DNA of 64,000 nt from Candidatus Iainarchaeum sp. (lineage in GTDB: Archaea; Iainarchaeota; Iainarchaeia; Iainarchaeales; UBA10191): the NCBI GenBank assembly GCA_030649735.1, contig JAUSFL010000008.1:1-64000 (forward strand), written 5' to 3'. Position numbers and translations under genes: made by a program. Below, piece by piece: positions 1 to 10,050 of this stretch; position 1 is the stretch's first letter, and each line of letters opens with the position of its first letter. A model generated the notes under the pieces. That model worked only from the letters and a program-made list of their open reading frames with translations, did not search any database and was not told the origin of the DNA.

Positions 1-198
1 GTTTTCTGAAAGAACTGCAATTCCGCCTTGCGGCGTTTTATAGAAAGAGCGGTTTTTTCCAGAATGCGCAAGCCTATTCCTTAAGGCCCAGCCTGGCTTT
101 CCCATTTTTTCAAAAAGTTCAGCAGCCAAATGCGGCTTTGGCTTTCTTAAAATTTGATTCTTTACAATTTTTCTCAAAGGCATTTTTTTTAAGGCCAT
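1..198 (-). CDS. partial CDS (N-terminal part, runs off left edge), hypothetical basic protein MALKKMPLRKIVKNQILRKPKPHLAAELFEKMGKPGWALRNRLAH...
   Basis: Open frame from ATG at 198 to the window edge; not in the ORF track because it is truncated. Confidence 0.5.
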   Translation of the reverse strand, partial: MALKKMPLRKIVKNQILRKPKPHLAAELFEKMGKPGWALRNRLAHSGKNRSFYKTPQGGIAVLSEN

Positions 199-202
199 AA
201 TT

Positions 203-874
203 TTACTCGGCTGTCATTTTTTTTATGGTTTCAAACATTTCCAAGTCTGCATTGACTTCAGAGAGCTTTTTTGAAATGTCTTTTATTTTGTCTTCTGAAA
301 TTCCAGTCCTGAACTCTTGCACTTCATCCAGGTGCTTTGCCAATCGATTGCCTGAATTCTTGTAAACTATTGAATTCTGGACTGTTTCAGAAAGCTGTTT
401 TCTATAATCCAAATTGTTCACGAACATTTCAACCATTGCCTTGTATTTTTTGTCAGAAATTAGTTCTGCCGGAAGCTTCACTTTCTCGGCGTCATCCCTA
501 TAGTCCTTGTCTGTGATTTTTTTTCCGACATGCTTCCAGTAAGTCGGGCTCGCAAGCTTTTTTGCGTGAAGCTTCAAATGATAGACTTTTGCGTCACCAT
601 TGGCTTTCTTCCAGTCCTTTAGTTTCCTTTCAAACTGGTCTTTTAGGACTACAGAATCCTGCATTAACTGCTGCACGCGCGGCTTTGAGGGATAAATTAG
701 CTTTGGGAAAGAATCCTTGCTTTCTGAAGAAAACCTTGCGACTCCGCCTTTTTGAAAGTACCTTTTCAAGGCATTGATGCGCGAGTCTTCCTTAGCGTTC
801 AAAAACCCGGCTCCCTTGTATTTTTCCGCAAAAGCGGCTATTGAACTGATAATTTCAGGCATGCAGTAACACAA
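203..874 (-). CDS. hypothetical protein, Lys-rich, helical
   Basis: 223 aa ORF; no family recognised. Confidence 0.7.
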   Translation of the reverse strand: MCYCMPEIISSIAAFAEKYKGAGFLNAKEDSRINALKRYFQKGGVARFSSESKDSFPKLIYPSKPRVQQLMQDSVVLKDQFERKLKDWKKANGDAKVYHLKLHAKKLASPTYWKHVGKKITDKDYRDDAEKVKLPAELISDKKYKAMVEMFVNNLDYRKQLSETVQNSIVYKNSGNRLAKHLDEVQEFRTGISEDKIKDISKKLSEVNADLEMFETIKKMTAE

Positions 875-941
875 GCTGAAACAGGTTAAAAATGTTTTTG
901 CATTATTTATTGCTTAATTAAAACAATTTGAAGGAATTTTC

Positions 942-1280
942 ATGTTTCCAGGAAAAATAAACCCGCGGCAAATGCAGGCAATGATGAAGCAAATGGGCAT
1001 TCAGACAGAAGACATTCCTGCAAAGCGCGTAATTATTGAAACTTCTGGAAAGCGAATTGTAATAGAGCCTGCCTCTGTGAACTGCATGATAGTTCAGGGC
1101 CAGAAAACCTATACTGTGAACGGCACTGAAAGCACTGAAGCCATTGAGCAGGAAATCTCGCTGGAAGACATTGAAATGGTTGCTGAACAGGCTGGAGTTC
1201 ACAAAGAAGTCGCGGAAAAAGCCTTGAAGGAAACAAAAGGCGACATTGCTGAAGCAATATTAAAATTAAAGAAAGACTGA
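942..1280 (+). CDS. nac: nascent polypeptide-associated complex protein (archaeal NAC, C-terminal UBA)
   Basis: MFPGKINPRQMQAMMKQMGI...VIEPASV start and C-terminal UBA-like segment EQAGVHKEVAEKALKETKGDIAEAILKL are typical of archaeal NAC. Confidence 0.95.
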   Translation: MFPGKINPRQMQAMMKQMGIQTEDIPAKRVIIETSGKRIVIEPASVNCMIVQGQKTYTVNGTESTEAIEQEISLEDIEMVAEQAGVHKEVAEKALKETKGDIAEAILKLKKD

Positions 1281-1283
1281 ATT

Positions 1284-2666
1284 TTAGCTTTCCATTCCTT
1301 GCACTTGGATTATTTTGCCTCTTTGCACTTGAATTTGCATGCTGAAGTTGATGTCTTGCCCTATCGAATGGCCTGGCTTTCCAATAACTTGGAATGAATT
1401 AGAGTCTACTGGAAGGCTTGCGTTCAAGTCTTTAATGAACACTGAGCTTAAGTCAGTGTTTGCTGGCTGGAATGTTTCAATGGCAATTCCTTTGGGCTTG
1501 AAAAAGCCCTGCAGGTAATCAAAGGATTCTTGAGAATTCTCTGCTGTCAAGTTCAGGTCTAGGAAGAACTGAGATTCTGGTGCTTGGATTGAAATCTGGC
1601 TCTTTTTAAAGCTTGATTCCATTAATTGCCGGATGATTCCATTCTCCAATGCGTTCAAGTCTGAATTGTCATTTGCCAATGCGTCAATTGTGAAATTGTT
1701 TTCTCCCTTTCCAATCTCGAAAGAATTCAAGTCTTTAAGATTGGCGCTTTCAATCCTGTCTTTCACAATGTTCAAGTCATAATTTGAGTCGACTGCAGTG
1801 ACTGAAAAAGTGATGCTTTTCCCAAGCGCGGGCACTATTGCAGAGTTTATTTTGAAGTCTGAAAAATTCAACTGTGATTTTAGCGAGTTTTCATCAATGT
1901 AATTGCCGTACTTCATTGTTCCCTGCGCGAAAAGTTTTCTGTCCAATGAAGTCACTTTTGCGATTGCGTTTTCAAAAAAGCTCTTGGGCAGCGCTGTCTG
2001 GTTTGAAACCTCAAACACTTGCGGATTTCCCGCAATGTCGTTTGCAATGTTCACTTTTAATGAAACGCTTAGCAAGTCCCCTGTTTCAGTGCCCACGGAA
2101 ACAAAGGCCGCTGTCAGCTTTTGCTTTGGAGTGTAGTTCTTGTCAATGTTAAAGTCCGAGTTTGTTACGCTGATTTGCGCGGGCAGTTCAATAAGCGCTG
2201 TCCCAATGCTTTGAATGCCGGTCATCAAAACTGATTTTTCTTGAATGCTGGCGAAAACTTCGCTCGACTTTGCGTTAGGCGCTAAAGAAAGCGTCATTTT
2301 GTAAGTCATTGTCGCTCCAGGGTTTCCAACATAGCTTGCGTTAACAAGCCCGCGGATTCCGGGAATTTGCGCGATTTCAGAGTCAATCTTTGAAGGGTTT
2401 GTTTCCTTGGTTTGGCCCGCAATTATCAATTCAGGCAATACTTCAATCACTTTGGCGTCAAAATTCTTGCTTTCAAAATCCAGTCCCGGAATTTGCGGGT
2501 CGCTTGGGTTTGAAGGATTTGGGTTTGATGGCTCTTGCGGGTTTAATGCGCCTGAAAAAAGCAGGGCTATTGTAGAGCCGGCAAACATTACTATTACCAC
2601 TGCCACGAAAATGACTGCGCTGTTTTTTCGTTTTTTTTCGCCAGTTGTTTGTTCCAAGAAACACAC
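1284..2666 (-). CDS. hypothetical membrane-anchored exported protein
   Basis: N-terminal TM (SAVIFVAVVIVMFAGSTIALLF), Pro/Asn-rich linker, extracellular domain. Confidence 0.7.
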   Translation of the reverse strand: MCFLEQTTGEKKRKNSAVIFVAVVIVMFAGSTIALLFSGALNPQEPSNPNPSNPSDPQIPGLDFESKNFDAKVIEVLPELIIAGQTKETNPSKIDSEIAQIPGIRGLVNASYVGNPGATMTYKMTLSLAPNAKSSEVFASIQEKSVLMTGIQSIGTALIELPAQISVTNSDFNIDKNYTPKQKLTAAFVSVGTETGDLLSVSLKVNIANDIAGNPQVFEVSNQTALPKSFFENAIAKVTSLDRKLFAQGTMKYGNYIDENSLKSQLNFSDFKINSAIVPALGKSITFSVTAVDSNYDLNIVKDRIESANLKDLNSFEIGKGENNFTIDALANDNSDLNALENGIIRQLMESSFKKSQISIQAPESQFFLDLNLTAENSQESFDYLQGFFKPKGIAIETFQPANTDLSSVFIKDLNASLPVDSNSFQVIGKPGHSIGQDINFSMQIQVQRGKIIQVQGMES

Positions 2667-2777
2667 CTTTTTACGAATAATTTAATGCAAATGGTTAAAA
2701 TAGTTAGTTTTCACGTTAATTAGATACATTTGATTGAAAGCAATAAAAAGCTGTTTTTTTAGAAAGGTGAAGGACTA

Positions 2778-3557
2778 ATGCAAAAAGGCGAAATAGTATT
2801 GTTGGAATTGACTGGAAGAGAGCTTGAGAGCGGAAAGGTTTTTGAAACCTCTAATGCCGAAGTTGCAAAAAAGGAAGGAGTTTTTTCAGAAACCGCGCGC
2901 TATGCTCCAAACCCTGTTGTTGTCGGAAAGGGAAGAATGATTCAAGGCGTTGAGGAAGAATTATTGAAAATGAATGTTGGCGAGGAAAAGAAAATAATTT
3001 TAGAGCCTTCAATGGCTTTTGGGGACAGGAAGCCAGAATTGGTTGGCATTGTTCCATTGAAAGAATTCACTGCAAGAAAGCTTCAGCCTTTTCCTGGATT
3101 GATTGTTGACGTTAATGGAAATGCGGGAAGGGTTCAAAGCGTTTCAGGCGGCAGAGTGAGAGTTGACTTTAACTCTGACTTGGCCGGAAAAACTGTAGAA
3201 TACGAGCTAAAAATTGTGAAAAAGCTTGAAACTCCGGTAGAAAAGGCAAAAGCGATTATGGGAAAGCTTTTAGGCCTGAAGCTTGAAGAGCTCGAGGCAG
3301 AATTCAAGGCCGAAGGCGGAGAATTGGAGATTGAATTGCCTGAAAGCATTGAAAAAATGAAGGAAATTATTTTGATGAAGCAGTTTTTGAAGAAAGAACT
3401 GGCTGAAGACATTCCTGAAGCAAAGAAAATCAGCTTTAAGGGCACTCCAGTCATTGAAGGGCCTGCTGGTCCTGACCATTCAGCAGAGCAGGAAGGGCAC
3501 TCTCACGAAGGACATGACCACTCTCACGAGGGTTATGAGCACGCCCATAAGCACTAA
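2778..3557 (+). CDS. FKBP-type peptidyl-prolyl cis-trans isomerase (SlyD-like) with His-rich C-terminal tail
   Basis: GKVFETSNAEVAKKEG...PVVVGKGRMIQGVEEELLKMNVGEEKKIILEPSMAFGDRKPELV; tail HSHEGHDHSHEGYEHAHKH. Confidence 0.92.
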   Translation: MQKGEIVLLELTGRELESGKVFETSNAEVAKKEGVFSETARYAPNPVVVGKGRMIQGVEEELLKMNVGEEKKIILEPSMAFGDRKPELVGIVPLKEFTARKLQPFPGLIVDVNGNAGRVQSVSGGRVRVDFNSDLAGKTVEYELKIVKKLETPVEKAKAIMGKLLGLKLEELEAEFKAEGGELEIELPESIEKMKEIILMKQFLKKELAEDIPEAKKISFKGTPVIEGPAGPDHSAEQEGHSHEGHDHSHEGYEHAHKH

Positions 3558-3593
3558 AACCAGCATTTTTTGGACGTTAGGGCTGGTTTTTTA
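3558..3593 (+). terminator. hairpin plus U-tract terminator after FKBP gene
   Basis: AACCAGC...GCTGGTT inverted repeat (3558-3588) followed by TTTT. Confidence 0.6.
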
Positions 3594-3670
3594 AACATTT
3601 CTTTCTTAAATTTTAATTGATAGGTTAACTAAACTGTTTTTTAGCTTTTATTTAAGTTGGTGGTTTTAGT

Positions 3671-4306
3671 TTGAGCAAAAATAGTACTGAAAGCATGCAT
3701 ACTGGAACAACCACTGTCGGTGTTTTGGGAAAGGATGCCGTGGTTTTGGCGGCAGACATGAAGGCAACTTTGGGCAATATTGCTTCAGACACTAATGTCA
3801 CTAAAGTCTACAAAATCAATGACAAGGCGGCAATCACTATTGCCGGCGGAGTCGGGGATGCCTTGACTGTAGTGCGGTTTTTGAAAAGCCATGCAAAGCT
3901 TTTTGAGATTGAAAGGGAGAATGTAATGACTCCAAAGGCAATAATCACTTTTCTTTCAAACATCTTGAACAGCAACAGGTATTATCCATTCCAGGTATTT
4001 TTCATTATTGGCGGGTTTAATGGAAAGCCCGAACTTTACACTTCAGACCTTGTCGGCGGCTTTAATGAAGTTGACAAGTTCACTAGCACTGGCTCTGGCT
4101 TTGAGCTGGCTTATGGCTTTTTGGAAGACCAATTTAAGGAAGCGCTTTCAACTGAAAAGGCAATTGAATTGGCTGTCAAGGCAGTGAAAGTCGCAAAAAA
4201 GCGCGACATTTACACTGGCGGAGACGGCGTTAAAGTATTGGTCATTTCAAAAGACGGGGTCAAAGAACTAGGCAAGAAAGAAGTTGAAAAATACTTGGGC
4301 ACTTAA
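3671..4306 (+). CDS. psmB: proteasome subunit beta
   Basis: HTGTTTVGVLGKDAVVLAADMKATLGN...: mature N-terminal Thr, proteasome beta fold. Confidence 0.95.
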   Translation: MSKNSTESMHTGTTTVGVLGKDAVVLAADMKATLGNIASDTNVTKVYKINDKAAITIAGGVGDALTVVRFLKSHAKLFEIERENVMTPKAIITFLSNILNSNRYYPFQVFFIIGGFNGKPELYTSDLVGGFNEVDKFTSTGSGFELAYGFLEDQFKEALSTEKAIELAVKAVKVAKKRDIYTGGDGVKVLVISKDGVKELGKKEVEKYLGT

Positions 4307-4399
4307 AACCAGCAATATGAAAAATTATTCTTTTTCACGATTCTAAAAACCCTCATTCTAAATTAGGCAATTAGATGGGTTAGTAACCAATTAAACATA

Positions 4400-6292
4400 A
4401 TGGTCTTTATGACTACAGATTTGATAAAGCAAATTAAAGAAACAGTAATGAACAATGTTCCAGAAAGCGCCAAAGTCACTTCAGTGGACATTGAAGGGCC
4501 GGAAGTGGCAATTTACACTAAAAACCCGCGGGCTTTTTTCGAGAACGAAAACTTAGTGGCTAAAGTGGCTTTTGAATTAAAAAAGCGCGTGAACATTCGA
4601 ACAGACAAGAGCCTTTTGATGGAAGCCGACTTGGCTGAAAAGAAAATCAAGGAATTGGTTCCGGCAGAGGCAGACATTAGGAAAATTGATTTCAATCCCG
4701 CATTCAGTGAAGTTGTCATTGAAAGCATGAAGCCTGGCCTGGTCATCGGAAAGGAAGGAGTGACAAGCAAGAGCATTATTTTAGAGACTGGCTGGGTTCC
4801 AAACATAATCCGTTCTCCAACGTCCCCTTCAGAAATACTTAATGGAATAAGGCATCACTTGAGCAAGTATTCTGCAGAAAGGAAAAAAATCCTTCAGGCA
4901 ACTGCGGAAAAAATTTACCGCAATCCGGCAAACCCGAATAAATGGGTCAGGATTACTGCATTAGGCAGTTTTAGGGAAGTTGGCAGAAGTGCAATGCTGG
5001 TTGAAACCCAAGACACCAGGGTTTTATTGGATTGTGGAATAAACCCTGCAAACAATGAAGAGCCTTTTCCAATTCTTGAAGCGCTTCGTTATCCAGTGCA
5101 GGAAATTGACGCTGTAATAATCAGCCACGCTCACTTGGACCACGCCGGCTTTTTGCCTTACTTGTTCAAGCTAGGATACAAAGGGCCTGTTTATTGCACG
5201 CCTCCAACCAGGGATTTAATGGCCTTATTGCAGTTTGACTTCATTGATGTTTTTGTAAAGGAAGGAAAAGAGCCGCCTTATTCTGAAAGAGACGTCAAGG
5301 AAATGATAAAATATTGCATTCCACGCGAGTATCGTGAAGTTACTGACATTGCGCCAGACATGAGGCTTACATTCCATAATGCAGCGCACATTTTAGGCAG
5401 TGCAAGCGTTCACTTGCACATTGGAGAAGGCGCGCACAACCTAGTTTACAGCGCTGATTTAAAGTATGGGTTTACCCGCTTGTTTAACAATATTGACATT
5501 AATTATCCTCGCTTGGAAACCTTAATTTTAGAAAGCACTTATGCTGGAAAAGGCGAAATGCCTGACAGGCAATATTCAGAAGACGCGCTTATCAACATAA
5601 TTCGAGAGACAGTGACTAATGGCGGCAATGTTTTAATTCCCGTATTTTCTGTTGGAAGGGCGCAGGAAATAATGCTTGTAATTGAAGAATACTACCGCAG
5701 GGGCTCTTTGGAAGCAAAAGTCTTTATTGACGGAATGACTAAGGAAGCCTCGGCAATTCATACTGCATATCCTGAATACTTGAGAAAATCAGTCCAGCGG
5801 AGAATTTTGCAGAATGATTCTCCATTCACTTCAGAATTATTCCAGCTTGCAAACCACAAAAACAGGCAGGAAATAATTGACAATGGCGGGGCTGTAATCC
5901 TGGCAAGCTCTGGAATGCTGACTGGCGGAGCATCAGTGGATTATTTCCACAGAATGGCCGCAGACCCAAAAAACACAATGATTTTTGTAGGATACCAGTC
6001 TGAAGGCTCAATGGGAAGAAAAATTCAAGGCGGAGTGAAAACAATTCCAGTAATGGAAAACGGCAGGGCAAAAGCATTGGACATTAAAATGCGCGTTGAA
6101 ACAGTCGAAGGCTTTTCAGGCCATAGTTTTAGGAATGAGCTTTTGGCTTATTTAAGGACTTTAAATCCAAAGCCAAAAAGAGTGCTAGTAAACCATGGAG
6201 ATTCTACAGTAGAGTTTGCGAAATTTATTTCAAACAGATTCCGCATAAACACCACTGCTCCGCGCAATCTTGACGCTTTAAGGCTAAGATAA
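4400..6292 (+). CDS. KH-domain beta-CASP ribonuclease aCPSF1 (FttA transcription termination factor)
   Basis: N-terminal KH segment (GLVIGKEG), metallo-beta-lactamase HAHLDHAG, beta-CASP motifs, C-terminal GFSGHSFRNELLAYL. Confidence 0.95.
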   Translation: MVFMTTDLIKQIKETVMNNVPESAKVTSVDIEGPEVAIYTKNPRAFFENENLVAKVAFELKKRVNIRTDKSLLMEADLAEKKIKELVPAEADIRKIDFNPAFSEVVIESMKPGLVIGKEGVTSKSIILETGWVPNIIRSPTSPSEILNGIRHHLSKYSAERKKILQATAEKIYRNPANPNKWVRITALGSFREVGRSAMLVETQDTRVLLDCGINPANNEEPFPILEALRYPVQEIDAVIISHAHLDHAGFLPYLFKLGYKGPVYCTPPTRDLMALLQFDFIDVFVKEGKEPPYSERDVKEMIKYCIPREYREVTDIAPDMRLTFHNAAHILGSASVHLHIGEGAHNLVYSADLKYGFTRLFNNIDINYPRLETLILESTYAGKGEMPDRQYSEDALINIIRETVTNGGNVLIPVFSVGRAQEIMLVIEEYYRRGSLEAKVFIDGMTKEASAIHTAYPEYLRKSVQRRILQNDSPFTSELFQLANHKNRQEIIDNGGAVILASSGMLTGGASVDYFHRMAADPKNTMIFVGYQSEGSMGRKIQGGVKTIPVMENGRAKALDIKMRVETVEGFSGHSFRNELLAYLRTLNPKPKRVLVNHGDSTVEFAKFISNRFRINTTAPRNLDALRLR

Positions 6293-6587
6293 GCTCAAGC
6301 ACAACTTATTTTTCTAAACAAACCTTAAAAATTACTTATTTTATTTTTAGGCTTCAGCGCTAGAAAGCACTGAAAGGAAATAAAGTATTTCTTAAAAAAA
6401 CAATTTCTTACATAAATAGAGTGCGACTACATAATCGCTATTTTCACCACCACTGACAAAACTTAATGTCTATATAATATCACAAACTATACATAAGTAA
6501 ACAAGTATTTTTCACACTCTTTTTGTTCAAAAAAGCACCTACAAGTGCGTTATGGTTAAGAAAAGCCCAATCCTTGCTCTTCAACCG

Positions 6588-6602
6588 AAAAGTATTTAAA
6601 CC
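6588..6602 (+). promoter_or_regulatory. BRE/TATA-like promoter (CGAAAAGTATTTAAAC)
   Basis: Purine BRE plus TATA-like element about 50 nt upstream of the 46-aa ORF. Confidence 0.5.
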
Positions 6603-6647
6603 CCTGAAGCGTTTTTTGATGTAGTTTTCCAAGCAGGATTGAGAAAG

Positions 6648-6788
6648 ATGATGACTGAAAGAAATTCAACAATTACCCCAAGATTTGAACTTTCCAGAAT
6701 GCTTGGAAAAGGGCTCAAATTACAGGACAATGTGCTTGCTTTCTCAAAAAAAGCAGGCCGGTCAACTAACATTCACCCCATTCAATAA
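6648..6788 (+). CDS. candidate 46-aa small protein MMTERNSTITPRFELSRMLGKGLKLQDNVLAFSKKAGRSTNIHPIQ
   Basis: Promoter-like motif upstream and strong terminator hairpin immediately downstream; read by hand. Confidence 0.45.
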   Translation: MMTERNSTITPRFELSRMLGKGLKLQDNVLAFSKKAGRSTNIHPIQ

Positions 6789-6801
6789 GAGAACAATTGA
6801 G

Positions 6802-6836
6802 CGCGGCATCCCAAATGCCGCGTTCTTCTTTTTTTC
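6802..6836 (+). terminator. terminator hairpin plus T-tract
   Basis: CGCGGCAT-CCCAA-ATGCCGCG perfect 8-bp stem followed by TTCTTCTTTTTTT. Confidence 0.7.
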
Positions 6837-6897
6837 GCGCTTTCAATTGCGAGCCAGTCTTTTTAACTCTTTTCAACAACTTTAATTGTTGGCTTTT

Positions 6898-7383
6898 ATG
6901 ATTGTTTTGATTACTGGAACTCCCGGAACTGGAAAATCCACTGTTGCAAAGGCATTGAAGGCAAGGCTTGGGCAAGGCTGGACAGTAATCAATGACCGCG
7001 AGTTTTGCAAAAAATTCAAGATTGGCTTTTTTGACAAGAAAGCGCAAGAGCTTGAAGTCCCGGTGAAAAAGCTTGAGGCTAAGCTAAAGCAAAAACTCAA
7101 AAAAGAAGGCAGCATAATCTTGGAAGGCCACTTGTTTTGCGAAACAAAAATTCCCGCAGACATTATAGTGCTTTTGCGCACCAGCCCAAAGCTTTTGGAA
7201 ACTCGCTTATTGGGAAAAGGCTATGGCCAGTTGAAGGTTTTGGATAATGTTTTTTGCGAAATGACTGATTACTGCAAAGCCAATGTTTTGAAAAATTTTG
7301 GCAAAAACAAGGTTTTGGAGTTGAATAATGATAAAGGCTTAAAAGAAATTACTGCCAAAATATTAAAGGAAATTAAAAATTGA
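6898..7383 (+). CDS. adenylate kinase family protein AK6/Fap7-like (P-loop kinase)
   Basis: GTPGTGKSTVAKAL Walker A, EGHLFCE, compact about 160 aa AK6-like architecture. Confidence 0.85.
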   Translation: MIVLITGTPGTGKSTVAKALKARLGQGWTVINDREFCKKFKIGFFDKKAQELEVPVKKLEAKLKQKLKKEGSIILEGHLFCETKIPADIIVLLRTSPKLLETRLLGKGYGQLKVLDNVFCEMTDYCKANVLKNFGKNKVLELNNDKGLKEITAKILKEIKN

Positions 7384-7390
7384 CCAAAGG

Positions 7391-8602
7391 TTGTTCTATT
7401 TGAAGTTCAAAATTCTTGCACTAATTGTTCTTTTGGCATTCTCTGGCTTTGCTTTGTCTGAAACTTTAAGCGAGGTTTCCTTAAAACAGGCAAACTTTCA
7501 AGGCCTGGTTGCTGAAGGCCAGGAAGTGCAGCAATGCGCCACTTATGCTTTCCTTAAAGAAGCAATCGCAGAGCAAAAAGGAGTCTTCATTGTTTTTTCA
7601 GCGCACGCCTTGTTTTCTCCAGCAAGCCAAGGCAATGCGAAAGTCAGTGTTTTCCTGAACAATTTTGAAACATTGGCTGAATTCAAGCCAGTTGATTTCC
7701 AGAATGGCTGGGCCAGAGTGGAAGTTCCAATCAATGGATTGCTTGAAAAAAATTCCTTGAAAGTCTGCGCGAAAACAACAAGCAGCATTACAAAAGTTGA
7801 AGTATTGGATGATTCAACAATCGGCTATTATAAAATGCCAAAATTCGAGCTTAAAAAAGCAGTTTCTGAAACCAGGCCGATAATTGGAAGAGAATTGGAA
7901 ATCACTTTGACTGCGACAAACATTGGAAGCGAGGCGGCAACTGCAAAAATCAGTTACTGGAACATTGAACTAAACATTGCGCAAATCACGCGCGGAGACT
8001 CTGAATTCAATGGAATAATCCAGCCAGGCCAAAGCGTTACAATGCGTTATTTTGTAAAGCCAAAGTATGCGGTCCAAATGGACTTGGCTTCAGCAATCCT
8101 TGAGTTTGACAATATTTTTGGGGAAAAGCAGACTGTTTATTCAAACAGGCCGACAATTTGGGTCCAAGAGCCAGAATTCAAGGTAAAGGCCTTTTACAGC
8201 ATTACAGAGCAAAAGGCATTCCAGCCAGGCCAAAGCACAACCTTGGTTTTGACTGCAAGGAATGAAGGCGTCAATGACTTGGAAAACATCAGCATTAAAG
8301 TCGTAAAGCCTGAAGGACTGATTGTTTCAAAAGACAGTTTTGAAAACATCAGCTTAAAGGCAGGCGCTTCAAAAACTTTTGAAATTTCAGCATCCAGCCT
8401 GGAAGAAGGCATTCTGCAAATTGGCTGCAGTGTGGAATATTCTGACTACAAGGTAGTGAACACAAAATGCGCCCCATTAAACATTGAGTTCGAAAAGCCA
8501 AAGCAAAACAACCTCTTGATTTTTGCAATAGTTCTTTTGATTGTTGGAGCGATAATTTATGCTTTCATTTACAGGCCTGAAAAGAAAAAAGCAGAAAAAT
8601 GA
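7391..8602 (+). CDS. exported CARDB/NEW1-like protein with C-terminal TM anchor
   Basis: N-terminal signal peptide, beta-rich repeats, C-terminal TM LLIFAIVLLIVGAIIYAFIY plus basic stop. Confidence 0.6.
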   Translation: MFYLKFKILALIVLLAFSGFALSETLSEVSLKQANFQGLVAEGQEVQQCATYAFLKEAIAEQKGVFIVFSAHALFSPASQGNAKVSVFLNNFETLAEFKPVDFQNGWARVEVPINGLLEKNSLKVCAKTTSSITKVEVLDDSTIGYYKMPKFELKKAVSETRPIIGRELEITLTATNIGSEAATAKISYWNIELNIAQITRGDSEFNGIIQPGQSVTMRYFVKPKYAVQMDLASAILEFDNIFGEKQTVYSNRPTIWVQEPEFKVKAFYSITEQKAFQPGQSTTLVLTARNEGVNDLENISIKVVKPEGLIVSKDSFENISLKAGASKTFEISASSLEEGILQIGCSVEYSDYKVVNTKCAPLNIEFEKPKQNNLLIFAIVLLIVGAIIYAFIYRPEKKKAEK

Positions 8603-8605
8603 TTT

Positions 8606-9739
8606 TTAGCCCTTTAGTTTTTTGAAAATTTTCAAGCCCAGGCTATAGTCTGTGATTATTGCCTTTTGAGGGCAGACTTCCTGGCAGCAAAAGCACTTGA
8701 TGCATTTGCTGTAATCAAAAACCGGCTTTTTTGTCTTGAAATCAATCGCGCCCGCAGGGCATGCTTCAAAGCATTTTCCGCAAGAAATGCACTTTTCACT
8801 GATCAATGCCGGCTTTTTGTTGAAGAACTTTCTCAAAAGTTTAGCCAAAAAATTGATTCTTGAAAGCCCATAATTGAAAGCCTTTGAAGGCTTGAAATCC
8901 TTCACTATTGGAAAATCCCCTGCTTTAAAGTCTCCAAGCAATTGAATTCTGTCAAACTCTTCCAAACCCAGTTTTTTTGCAAAAGCAAGCAAGGAAATTT
9001 TTTCAGGCCGTATTCCAACGCTTTGCACTGCAATAAAATCCAATGCAATCGCGCTTTCTGAAGCCAAAATTGCTCCAATTTGTTTTGGACTTCCCGCGCT
9101 TGGGCCTTCGCCCTCCATTCCAAAAACAGCGTCCATTATTGAAAGATTTGGCTTCACAATGCTGTGCAAGTCCAAAAGCATTTTGCTAAAGGAGTCGCTG
9201 TCTGGAAACTTCAAGTGATACTCGCCCTTGATTCTTTTAGGCACGCAGCCATAGCAGTTTTTCACTGCGCCAGTGAATCCAGTGAAAATGTGGGTTTTTA
9301 GCTTTGGCAAGTTGATTATAACGTCAAAATCATTGAGTTTTCTTGAAATAAACAGTTTTTTTGCGGCAAAGCCTGTTTTTGTCTTGGTTTCAACTGGCTC
9401 GGAAAGCTCAACAAGCCTTGCGCCGGTTTCCTTGCAAACTTGGGCAAAGCCAGCAGTTTCAGCGGATTTTTCAAAGCCAGAAACCGCGGGCGAATCGCCA
9501 ATAAAGACTTTGGCGCCTTGTTTTTTGCAAAGCAAAGCCACGGCCTTTACGATTGAAGGATGAGTTGTAACGCATTCTTCAGGCTTGCGGGACTCCAAAA
9601 GATTCACTTTCAAAAGAACCTTTTGGCCTTTCTTGACAAACTTTCCAAAACCACCCAAAGCATCAACTGCCTTTTTCACTGCTGCTTGGACTTGCTTTTC
9701 ATCATAGCTTAGGCATTTGATCATTGAAACTTTAACCAT
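8606..9739 (-). CDS. DUF362 domain protein with C-terminal 2x[4Fe-4S] ferredoxin domain
   Basis: KVNLLESRKPEECVTTHPSIVKA..., INLPKLKTH, CISCGKCFEACP and CIKCFCCQEVCP. Confidence 0.92.
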   Translation of the reverse strand: MVKVSMIKCLSYDEKQVQAAVKKAVDALGGFGKFVKKGQKVLLKVNLLESRKPEECVTTHPSIVKAVALLCKKQGAKVFIGDSPAVSGFEKSAETAGFAQVCKETGARLVELSEPVETKTKTGFAAKKLFISRKLNDFDVIINLPKLKTHIFTGFTGAVKNCYGCVPKRIKGEYHLKFPDSDSFSKMLLDLHSIVKPNLSIMDAVFGMEGEGPSAGSPKQIGAILASESAIALDFIAVQSVGIRPEKISLLAFAKKLGLEEFDRIQLLGDFKAGDFPIVKDFKPSKAFNYGLSRINFLAKLLRKFFNKKPALISEKCISCGKCFEACPAGAIDFKTKKPVFDYSKCIKCFCCQEVCPQKAIITDYSLGLKIFKKLKG

Positions 9740-9809
9740 AAAAAATTAAGGAAGCGAATTGTTTAACAAAATGAGTTGTTTTGTCGACTGGAAATTTGGC
9801 CTCAAAGCG

Positions 9810-9820
9810 TTTATAAATTA
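9810..9820 (+). promoter_or_regulatory. TATA-like element TTTATAAATTA upstream of candidate ncRNA
   Basis: AT-rich TATA box about 25-35 nt upstream of the start of a closed RNA fold. Confidence 0.45.
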
Positions 9821-9844
9821 GGAAAGCGTATTTTATTGAAATAA

Positions 9845-10050
9845 TTCGTGGACTTAAATTCACTTCAAGGCTGAAAGTGCTGGTTGTGAAAAATCAGGTT
9901 CGCGAACAACAAAAGTTATTCTCAAGAGGGCTACCGCAGGGCATGCGGAATGTAACGCTTATGGACTCGCAACAATAGTTGTGTGAAGGAAGTAAGAAAC
10001 CCGCACTCATTCAAGGGCGAGGGCATGTCACAAGATTCTTCAAGCACGAA
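9845..10050 (+). ncRNA. candidate structured non-coding RNA, about 206 nt, family not identified
   Basis: Terminal helix TTCGTG(9845-50)/CACGAA(10045-50) extended by CTT/AAG; internal hairpins CACTT..AAGTG, CCGCA-GGGCA-TGCGG, CAAC-AATA-GTTG; locally GC-richer; no ORF in the track. Confidence 0.55.

Noticed and set aside
9845-10050. Assignment as archaeal SRP RNA or RNase P RNA
   Set aside because: Diagnostic motifs (SRP helix 8, RNase P CR-I/CR-IV) not seen; left unassigned.
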